Virus record (IMG/VR): IMGVR_UViG_3300037628_000534
Coordinates: 1-21,754 of that record
Strand: one strand, 5' to 3'
Length of the DNA: 21,754 bases
DNA from: a virus
Each line of letters begins with the position of its first letter. The stretch's first letter is position 1. The position numbers were made by a program, and so were the translations under genes. Shown one piece after another: positions 1-6,580 of the stretch. A model generated the notes under the pieces. It did not search any database. It was not told where the DNA came from and was given only the letters and a program-made list of their open reading frames with translations.

Positions 1-537
1 AGCGCGAGCAGCGACCTTGATGCCAACTTCGCGGTTGACATCAAGGACATGGAGGCGTCTGTGGATGTGGACCCTGCAGCAGCCATCACCCGGGTGGAGG
101 TCTTCGACGCCGGCTCGAGCCCATCGTTGGCGGGTGGGGATGAGATCGGCATCGTCTCCATCCACGACGTCGATGCAGAGATACCCCCTCGGATGACCCT
201 AAGGAACTTCGTGCTCACGGGGGTGGGCCAGGACCTGCTCGGTGTGATCTCCGTGAAGGCCTTCTACGGCTACCGGCCCGCGAACAAGACGACTCCGCTG
301 GACGGCAGCGAGGTAGCGGAACTGCCCGACGTCTACCAGGAGCTGCTGGTCATGGACCTGACCCAGTGGATGGTGCAGCAGACCCTGGAGATGGACGCGG
401 GACGCAAGACGGCCGCGCTGGAGGTCCTGGGCGTGGACGAGGGCCAGATGCTGGATGCGTTCCTCCAGGAGGTGGTAGACTACGCGGGTGCCCAAGTGTC
501 TCGCTTCGGAGATGTTAAAGGCGCTCAGAGGCTGTAG
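1..537 (+). CDS. Head-tail adaptor-like virion protein (5' end outside window)
   Basis: The frame is open from the first base, so the gene starts upstream; the ATG at 49 is probably internal. About 178 residues are visible. The second half contains an L-P-D-V-Y-x-E-L-L helix followed by a second long helix rich in Q, A and E. This is the usual layout of gp4/tail-tubular-A-like adaptor proteins of short-tailed phages, where a conserved 'LP' helix precedes a region that packs against the portal. The first half is beta-rich (V-E-V-F-D, G-I-V-S-I-H-D). It stops two bases before the next gene and sits just upstream of a nozzle-like protein, which fits an adaptor or another structural protein. The assignment rests on layout and a weak motif; another virion protein is possible. 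Confidence 0.5.
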   Translation, partial: SASSDLDANFAVDIKDMEASVDVDPAAAITRVEVFDAGSSPSLAGGDEIGIVSIHDVDAEIPPRMTLRNFVLTGVGQDLLGVISVKAFYGYRPANKTTPLDGSEVAELPDVYQELLVMDLTQWMVQQTLEMDAGRKTAALEVLGVDEGQMLDAFLQEVVDYAGAQVSRFGDVKGAQRL

Positions 538-539
538 GC

Positions 540-2060
540 ATGACCGCAAAGCCCAGCATCGCCAACCCCGAGATCGAGTACGACGCCCGAACACTGACGG
601 CGCTCCCCCAGGTGGACTTCTCTGACATAGCGACCTGGCCGGATACATCGGGTCAGGGCAACGACGCCACTCAGTTCTCCAATACCCGCAGATTCGAGGA
701 GAGGGGATTCAACGGCACGGAGCCGGATGTCAGGATGTTGGGTGTCGGCTCCGATGCCAGGTTCAGCTACGACGGTACGGTCTTTCAGGGCATCGGCGGC
801 TTCACATGGTTTGCCGTTATCCAAGCACTGGATCTGGCCACTGGTTTCGCCATCTTCGGGTCTTCCGTGAGTTCATCGTTCCCCAGGTTTCCTTCCATTC
901 TCGTGTTGCCTGACGGCTCCATCACTTACAACCATTCAGCCTTCCCGACTTACAACATCCAGTCGGCGGCTGGTGTGATCGTGGTCGGCACCAAGTACGT
1001 GATTAGCAGCCGGTTGTCCACCACTACTGGGATGATCCTTCGCGTGAATGGTGTCCAGGTCGGAGCCGACGCGGGCGCGGTCCAGGGCATCGTTGACAAT
1101 CAGAACGCGAGGATCGGTGAGCACCGCGACTCGACCAGCGGGGGCCTTGGTCAAGCCTTTGGCGACCAGAGGCAGTTCGCGTGGGTCAGTGGGTATAGCT
1201 CTGAGGCCTCCGCTGTCCAGATGGACGACCTGGAACGGTTTCTGGCCGACCGATTCAATGTGCCCGGTCTCGGCACCGTGAGGCCCAAGCCGACGATCTC
1301 CAATCCAGAGATCGAGTTCGATGTGAACAGCCTGAGTGGCTTGACGGATGGGGATGTACCGACGCCCTGGCCCGACACTAGCGGTCAAGGCAACGACGCC
1401 AGCCCCCTCGGAGGCGATCCGCCAACATACGAGGCAGGTGCCTGGGGGGACGATCACAGGGAGACCGTGAGGCTGCTCGAACCCGTCAACGGTGGCAGCT
1501 TCAATTTCGACGGCACCCCCTTCGTGGCCACAGACCTCACGATGTTTTTCGTCTTCCGAATGTTCCGGCTCACCGCTGCGTTCGGTAATGCGTTCATCGG
1601 AGGTTCATCGTTTACCGACTTCGCACAGGTGGAGCTATTTGTCAGGCTGAATGGGGCCATCGTTTTCAGCTTCGGAACAGACGAAGGGGCGACGTTGGCT
1701 GCGGAGAGTGCCGTAGGTTTGGTCTCGCCAGACGAGTCGTGTCATGTCCTGACCGTCAGGCACTCCAATTCCAGTGGCAAGATCATCCGCCTCGACGGTG
1801 TGCAGGTTGCCAGCAACCCCTCCGCGACTGGCAACCTCACACAATTTCCAGGTGCTAGAATCGCTGACGTAGCCAACCTGATCTTCATCGAAGACACGAA
1901 AATTCCTTGGATCGCTGGCTATTCCTCTGCAGCCTCTTTGGCCGAGATGGCGCAGATGGAGGCTTTCCTGACTGAGTTGTGGTGTGACCCGATTTCGCCT
2001 CCCGGAGTGTGGATCCCCCAGGGCACTCAGGTTCCTCCCACCAGCGACTGGGTGACCTGA
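540..2060 (+). CDS. Tandem LamG/concanavalin-A-like virion protein
   Basis: A 506-aa protein built from two related halves (about residues 3-248 and 249-490). Each half opens with P-x-I-x-N-P-E-I-E-[YF]-D, then W-P-D-T-S-G-Q-G-N-D-A, a 'F-x-[YF]-D-G-T-x-F' strand, a central beta-rich part with 'R-[VL][ND]G-V-Q-V', and closes with 'W-[VI]-[SA]-G-Y-S-S' plus a short helix. The WPDTSGxGNDA and 'G-Y-S-S' elements are typical of the LamG/Laminin_G_3 jelly-roll fold, which often binds sugars in phage adhesins and decoration proteins. A short C-terminal tail (I-S-P-P-G-V-W-I-P-Q-G-T) follows. The start at 540 is two bases after the previous stop; its own stop overlaps the next ATG by one base (TGATG). 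Carbohydrate binding and host recognition are inferred; the ligand is unknown. Confidence 0.72.
   Translation: MTAKPSIANPEIEYDARTLTALPQVDFSDIATWPDTSGQGNDATQFSNTRRFEERGFNGTEPDVRMLGVGSDARFSYDGTVFQGIGGFTWFAVIQALDLATGFAIFGSSVSSSFPRFPSILVLPDGSITYNHSAFPTYNIQSAAGVIVVGTKYVISSRLSTTTGMILRVNGVQVGADAGAVQGIVDNQNARIGEHRDSTSGGLGQAFGDQRQFAWVSGYSSEASAVQMDDLERFLADRFNVPGLGTVRPKPTISNPEIEFDVNSLSGLTDGDVPTPWPDTSGQGNDASPLGGDPPTYEAGAWGDDHRETVRLLEPVNGGSFNFDGTPFVATDLTMFFVFRMFRLTAAFGNAFIGGSSFTDFAQVELFVRLNGAIVFSFGTDEGATLAAESAVGLVSPDESCHVLTVRHSNSSGKIIRLDGVQVASNPSATGNLTQFPGARIADVANLIFIEDTKIPWIAGYSSAASLAEMAQMEAFLTELWCDPISPPGVWIPQGTQVPPTSDWVT
549..1997 (+). repeat. Two-copy intragenic tandem duplication (about 738 bp unit)
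   Basis: The first unit starts at 549 (aagcccagcatc) and the second at 1287 (aagccgacgatc), 738 bases (246 codons) apart. Matching anchors are the 'ggcaacgacgcca' segments at about 658 and 1389 and the 'ctctgaggcctc'/'ctctgcagcctc' segments at about 1199 and 1924. Identity is high only around the conserved protein motifs, so this is an old duplication that has diverged. Confidence 0.75.
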
Positions 2061-4291
2061 TGGCTGACAAGAACCGCAGGATCATCAACCTGCCCTACGG
2101 GGAGGGCCTGGAGCGGTCTAAGGGTGTGATGGTCATCAAGCCGACGAGCTTCGAGGACCTCAGGAACGTCTTCCTCTTCGAGGGGAAGGCGCAGGCGCGT
2201 GGCGGGCTGACCAGCACCGCCGTCCTGCAGGATGATGGACCCACGGATCTCGACGTGACGGTCCTGCTCGCTGCCCTGCGCTCAGAGGCCGCAGCCATCG
2301 GCATCGGGTACAACACGACAGGCGGGGCCAACCGCGAAGTATGGGTCAACCGGATGGACGTCAACGGCTCCAATCCACTGGCGGTCGGCCAACTCGGAAC
2401 GCTGTCGTTGAACGCGACGTTCACGCCACCGATCATCGTCGGAGCCGACTCCGACAACAAGTTCTTCATTGCCCATGACGAGCCGTTCCTCACCGATCGC
2501 TTCGTGACGGTGTTCTACGATCCCGGCCAGAACCCGGCCCTCATCAATCTGACCGCCGACCTCGACGGAAACGGTGACGCGGAGGTGTTCTTCCGTGGGG
2601 TCGTTAGGCATCTCAGCTACATCTTCGGCTGGGGCTACGGCAACGCCGAGGATCCCGACCGTGGCGACGTGGTGCGAGTCAGCGACTCCGGTGACAGCAC
2701 CCAATTCCAGGACTTCGCGTTCTTCGAGGCGGGACAGCGTGGCGAGCCCGTGATGGTCTGCCGCTCTGCGGGCAACAAGCTCATGGTCTTCAAGGAGACC
2801 GAGACGCACGCGATCTTCGGCTACTCGCCCGACACGTTCGGCATCCAGCCGTCTGACACGCTCTTCGGATGCGTGAGCAGCAGGCTCGCTGTGACAGTGG
2901 GGGGCACAGTCTTCTTCTGGTCCACGCAGGGGCCGAGGATCACAACGGGTGGTCCCTCCCAGGACATCGCCGTCCCGCTCGACATAGAAGGCCCGGATCC
3001 GACCACGCTGGTCGAAGAGTCCGAGGTCCAAGATGCCTTCGCGGAGTACGATCCGGCGACCAGGGTGGTGACGTTCGTCTGGGGGCGTCGGGTCTACGCG
3101 CTCTCCATCCGCAACCCGCAGCGGCCACGGTGGAGCTACTACGAACTCGGGGAGACAGCACAGTGCGGGGGACAGTTCTTCGATACCCAGTCCACGGTGG
3201 GTGGTGGTGGTGCGCCTACTGGAGCCCCTGAGAATCTGACGTTCCCCAACGCGCTGACGACCGACATTCTTGAGATCGCGGTGAACTTCGACAACGTGGG
3301 CGAGACAGGTGTCGGGACGCAGATCGAAGTGCAGGTCTCCAAGGACGCGGGCGCGACCTACACGGCGGTAGTAACCGTGGACTCGGACGGCGCAGCCACC
3401 AATCAGACCATCGTGATCCAGGAAGAGACCGTGGGGACTTCCATCAAGCCGCTCACGGACTACAAGATCGCCCTGCGCTACGTGAGGGGGGGGCTGCACT
3501 CCGTTGGCTACACGAGCACCGATCCCGAGGACTGGCCAGTTATCAGCACGGGCTCCACCACCACGGTCTCGAATGCTCCGTTCTGGGTCTTACGGACGGG
3601 TGGGAACACGGGTCTCTGGACCAGAAACTCTCCTACGGTGAATAGGATTATCAACACCATCGTCATCCCTACTGGCCACGAGTTCCTGGAGATCGAAGTC
3701 GAGGTCCAGATCGAAACTGATGGAAGCCCTGTCGTCCAGGACCTTGGTGACGGCACAGGGCCTCCCGACACGGTTGACCAGATTGAGACCCCCTTCGCCT
3801 TCCTCGTCCTCTTGGACCCTAACACGACGGTCCTCGACCGCCTGGATGCCGTGAGGAACAGGGAGAACGTCTACAGGGCTCGCTTCGTGAACACGCTCCA
3901 AGCGAACACCGGAGCGTTCGGTGCTCTCGCCCGCTCGTGGGCAGGTCCAGACCTTCCGACTGCCCTACAATTCGCCCTTGACTCCGGCAATGAAGGTTCC
4001 GCGTTCTGGCAAAACACGGGATCGCCTGCACGCGCTCCAACAGACTGCCCACCGGGAACACCCCCAGGGAGCCACAACACGGAGTTTTGGGTGACTGTGA
4101 ACTTTGGTGTTTGGAGCCTTGAAACGCAGACGGGTCCATTCAGCCAGGGAATTGAGAGCTTCGATCCAGGGGCGAGCTTTGGTGATGAGGTCTCAGTGGC
4201 GATCCGCCACAAGGTTCTTACTTGCTCGGCCTTCGGAGGGCCAGAACCCTCGTACAGCAAATTCACTACCACAGAGACGGAGGAGGTCTAA
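2060..4291 (+). CDS. Tail nozzle/hub-like protein with beta-rich C-terminal extension
   Basis: A 743-aa protein. I chose ATG 2060, which overlaps the previous stop as TGATG, over an in-frame ATG at 2009 that would overlap the upstream gene by about 50 bases. Residues 1-390 read like the propeller-type tail nozzle/hub proteins of podophages (T7 gp12 / P22 gp10 type): 'A-R-G-G-L-T-S-T', repeated beta strands, a 'K-L-M-V-F-K-E-T-E-T-H-A-I' strand, then 'S-S-R-L-A-V-T-V-G-G-T-V-F-F-W-S-T-Q-G' and 'F-V-W-G-R-R-V-Y-A-L'. Residues about 390-495 look like a fibronectin-type beta sandwich ('Q-V-S-K-D-A-G-A-T-Y'). Residues 496-743 are a further beta-rich, Thr/Ser/Gly-rich region. It would form the distal tail tube through which DNA passes. 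The N-terminal call is moderate; the C-terminal domains are unassigned. Confidence 0.6.
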   Translation: MADKNRRIINLPYGEGLERSKGVMVIKPTSFEDLRNVFLFEGKAQARGGLTSTAVLQDDGPTDLDVTVLLAALRSEAAAIGIGYNTTGGANREVWVNRMDVNGSNPLAVGQLGTLSLNATFTPPIIVGADSDNKFFIAHDEPFLTDRFVTVFYDPGQNPALINLTADLDGNGDAEVFFRGVVRHLSYIFGWGYGNAEDPDRGDVVRVSDSGDSTQFQDFAFFEAGQRGEPVMVCRSAGNKLMVFKETETHAIFGYSPDTFGIQPSDTLFGCVSSRLAVTVGGTVFFWSTQGPRITTGGPSQDIAVPLDIEGPDPTTLVEESEVQDAFAEYDPATRVVTFVWGRRVYALSIRNPQRPRWSYYELGETAQCGGQFFDTQSTVGGGGAPTGAPENLTFPNALTTDILEIAVNFDNVGETGVGTQIEVQVSKDAGATYTAVVTVDSDGAATNQTIVIQEETVGTSIKPLTDYKIALRYVRGGLHSVGYTSTDPEDWPVISTGSTTTVSNAPFWVLRTGGNTGLWTRNSPTVNRIINTIVIPTGHEFLEIEVEVQIETDGSPVVQDLGDGTGPPDTVDQIETPFAFLVLLDPNTTVLDRLDAVRNRENVYRARFVNTLQANTGAFGALARSWAGPDLPTALQFALDSGNEGSAFWQNTGSPARAPTDCPPGTPPGSHNTEFWVTVNFGVWSLETQTGPFSQGIESFDPGASFGDEVSVAIRHKVLTCSAFGGPEPSYSKFTTTETEEV

Positions 4292-4794
4292 TGACTGGCA
4301 CTCCAATCCCGACTCTGTTCTTCGGTGGCCGCGACACCGAGGCCAACGTCCTGCAGTTCAGTGACGGCTTCCAGGACAACACGGTGGACTACGTGCCCCT
4401 GGCGAAGAGCAGCCCCGTGGCTCCCGCCGGAGCCAGTGGTGAGTGCGAGTTCAGGAACGTCTACATCACCATCACCCACGACATGGAGGTGGACATCCGG
4501 CTCACCCCCATCGTGGACTTCGTCCCCCTCGACGGGACGGGCGGCCAGCCTGATGAGAGGCTGGTCTTCAGCCTACCTGCCCTGGGAGCGCGGCTCACGG
4601 AGCGGTTCGAGATGGGCCTGTCCAAGCCCTTCCCGCTCGCAGGCCCGGCCCGATTCAGGAACGCTCTTCGTGGAGCTTGGTTCCAACTCCAGGCCGAAGC
4701 CTTGTCTCCACTCGCGGCTGGTGATTTGATATTCGAGCAGGTCGAACTACAATATGAAGTGGTGCGAGAATCGCTCGTAGCGGAGGCCCCATAA
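4291..4794 (+). CDS. Hypothetical virion-region protein, beta-rich
   Basis: A 167-aa protein that I do not recognise. ATG 4291 overlaps the previous stop (TAATG) and is preceded by a strong AGGAGG at 4281-4286 with good spacing, so it is preferred over the longer in-frame start at 4222. It looks like a single beta sandwich: alternating strands such as 'V-Y-I-T-I-T-H-D-M-E-V-D-I-R-L' and a C-terminal 'I-F-E-Q-V-E-L-Q-Y-E-V-V'. It has no signal peptide, membrane segment or Cys pair. Its place between the nozzle-like and ejection-type genes suggests a minor tail or head component. Confidence 0.7.
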   Translation: MTGTPIPTLFFGGRDTEANVLQFSDGFQDNTVDYVPLAKSSPVAPAGASGECEFRNVYITITHDMEVDIRLTPIVDFVPLDGTGGQPDERLVFSLPALGARLTERFEMGLSKPFPLAGPARFRNALRGAWFQLQAEALSPLAAGDLIFEQVELQYEVVRESLVAEAP

Positions 4795-5369
4795 TGGCGC
4801 GTGAATTCTTCAGTGGTGACGAACAGCAGGCACGGCAGGAGCGGCAGTTCGGGCGAGTCAGCAGGCGGGTGGAGAGCCAGGCCACGAGAGCGAGCGAGGC
4901 AGGCCTGCAGCGATCACTGGATTTCGACCCCTCCCAGGCGGTGGACCGATTCGGGTCGGGCTTCCTGGACGAGGCTCGTGAAGGTCTGGGTCAGGAGTTC
5001 CAGTCTCTCGTGGGCGGCTCCGTGGGACGTGGTCGTCTCCGCACTGGCTTCTTCCAGCGTGATGCTGGCCGTCTCTTCCAGGACTTCAACCGCCGGGTCA
5101 GCAACGCCATAGCCCAGCAGTCGCTGGAGGCGTCGAGACAGAGCCTGCAAAACATCCAGGGCTTGCAACGCAGCGGCAGCGACCTCCTCGGGCAGCAGAT
5201 CGATCTCCTCGGTGGTGCGTTCGACCGGGCCACAGCAGAAGAGAACGCCCAGGGTGGTGGCTTCTTCAGCAAGGTGGCGGGCTTTGCCGGAGCCGCCGCC
5301 GGCAGCTTCCTCGGCCCGCTCGGTGGGGCTGCCGGTAAGGCAATCGGCGAGAACCTCTTCAGCGAATGA
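4794..5369 (+). CDS. Internal virion / DNA-ejection-type protein (191 aa)
   Basis: The ATG overlaps the upstream stop (TAATG). Residues 1-150 are charged, Gln/Arg/Glu-rich and helical, with 'G-R-G-R-L-R-T-G-F-F-Q-R-D-A-G-R' in the middle. Residues 154-184 are a Gly/Ala-rich hydrophobic stretch. Helical body plus a Gly/Ala hydrophobic tail is the usual composition of small podophage ejection proteins (T7 gp14, P22 gp7 type) that leave the capsid and line a channel through the envelope. It is the first of three consecutive ejection-type genes, with 4-base ATGA overlap into the next. The role is inferred from composition and position, not from a diagnostic motif. Confidence 0.6.
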   Translation: MAREFFSGDEQQARQERQFGRVSRRVESQATRASEAGLQRSLDFDPSQAVDRFGSGFLDEAREGLGQEFQSLVGGSVGRGRLRTGFFQRDAGRLFQDFNRRVSNAIAQQSLEASRQSLQNIQGLQRSGSDLLGQQIDLLGGAFDRATAEENAQGGGFFSKVAGFAGAAAGSFLGPLGGAAGKAIGENLFSE

Positions 5370-6574
5370 CTTTCCGACCTAGTGTCCTACCGGACAGAGA
5401 CAACGACATCCTCTCGACGTTCACCAGGAGCTTCGAGCGTGCGCGTCAGCAGCGCCGGGCAGACCAGGCCGACTCACGGGCCCAGGGAGAGTTCGAGGCC
5501 CGTCAGGAGGACCGCCAGGCCCAGAGGCAGGACCGAATTCTCGAGGCCAATCTGGCCGTCGCGGAGGCTCCGGGTCTCTCGTTCGAGCAGGGGTTCGACG
5601 TCAACCAGCGGGGCACCACGGCCGAGGTCAGGCAGGGCGAGACCGGGCGTCTCCTCGGGGAGGCGCAGGGCCCCACACTCAGACTGCAGGACCAGGGTGT
5701 CGAGGTGGGTCGAGGGCCAGGTGGTCGGTCGATCTTCCGCAGCGAATTGGCCACGAGAGAGGGACGCCGGGAGACGGTGCTCCGGGAAGCGGAACTGGAG
5801 GACGAGGCGGGAGCGCCCGCGAGGAGACGGACGCTACAGGAGGAGGAGCGAGAAGCGGAGGCCAGGGCGACGGCGCTGCGTTCGCAGGGTGTGCCGGAGG
5901 CGGAGATTGCAGCCCTGAAGTTCGATGAGGCTGGTACTCGACAACGGCTCAACCTTGCCGCCACCGAATCGGCGCGAACGGCGAGACCGGCAACGGACAC
6001 CGGCACCGAACGGCTCCGGCAGCAGGACATCGATGCCATCAGTGAGCGGGCCGACGAGGCGGGCATAACCCTACAGCCGGGTCAAGCAGAGACACTCGCC
6101 AGATCGACGGCCGCCCAGATCGAAGACTTCTTCTCCGACTTCCCGAAGGCCGAGAGAGATCAGCTCCAGCGGCGAGTGGATGACCTGGTCGAGCAGCTCT
6201 CGAAGATCGACCTGAATACTGGCCTGCTGGATCGGGCGGAACAGAACAAAGCCAGGCAGCGTGCCATGAGGGACAGCGGCTTCCAGAATACGCAGCAACT
6301 CAACGCTGCCCAGGAGCGCCTACGTCAGTTCAGCGCGGGCCAGGGCGCGGTTCGCTCACGGAGGGAGCCCGCTCCAGGGCCTGCTGATGTTGACGGGTCT
6401 ACGTTGACCGACATACCCCAGGGTGAGTTCTCGTTCAGCCCGCAACAGCACGAGGAATTCACCGTCACCATCCAGGGCATGAGTCGTGATACTGCCGAAC
6501 AGATGTTGACCACGACCCTGCCGAACGCGACCCGAGCGGACATCGACGCCATCCTGGCCCTTCAGGGTCTCTAG
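5366..6574 (+). CDS. Internal virion-type coiled-coil protein (402 aa)
   Basis: The start is fixed by an ATGA overlap with the previous gene. The protein is very rich in Arg, Gln, Glu and Ala: residues about 20-60 and 130-190 read as long amphipathic helices or coiled coils. A Gly/Val-rich beta-like patch lies near residues 85-125, and residues about 330-402 carry a small conserved-looking C-terminal part ending 'A-D-I-D-A-I-L-A-L-Q-G-L'. There is no catalytic motif, signal or membrane segment. Between two ejection-type genes, it is probably the middle internal core protein (compare T7 gp15 by gene order). I cannot place it in a named family. Confidence 0.6.
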   Translation: MTFRPSVLPDRDNDILSTFTRSFERARQQRRADQADSRAQGEFEARQEDRQAQRQDRILEANLAVAEAPGLSFEQGFDVNQRGTTAEVRQGETGRLLGEAQGPTLRLQDQGVEVGRGPGGRSIFRSELATREGRRETVLREAELEDEAGAPARRRTLQEEEREAEARATALRSQGVPEAEIAALKFDEAGTRQRLNLAATESARTARPATDTGTERLRQQDIDAISERADEAGITLQPGQAETLARSTAAQIEDFFSDFPKAERDQLQRRVDDLVEQLSKIDLNTGLLDRAEQNKARQRAMRDSGFQNTQQLNAAQERLRQFSAGQGAVRSRREPAPGPADVDGSTLTDIPQGEFSFSPQQHEEFTVTIQGMSRDTAEQMLTTTLPNATRADIDAILALQGL

Positions 6575-6580
6575 GGCACT

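Noticed and set aside
2282-3499. A 405-codon open frame on the minus strand opposite the nozzle-like gene.
   Set aside because: Composition is that of an antisense shadow (Arg/Val/Glu/His-rich, no motif), and the plus-strand protein is coherent.
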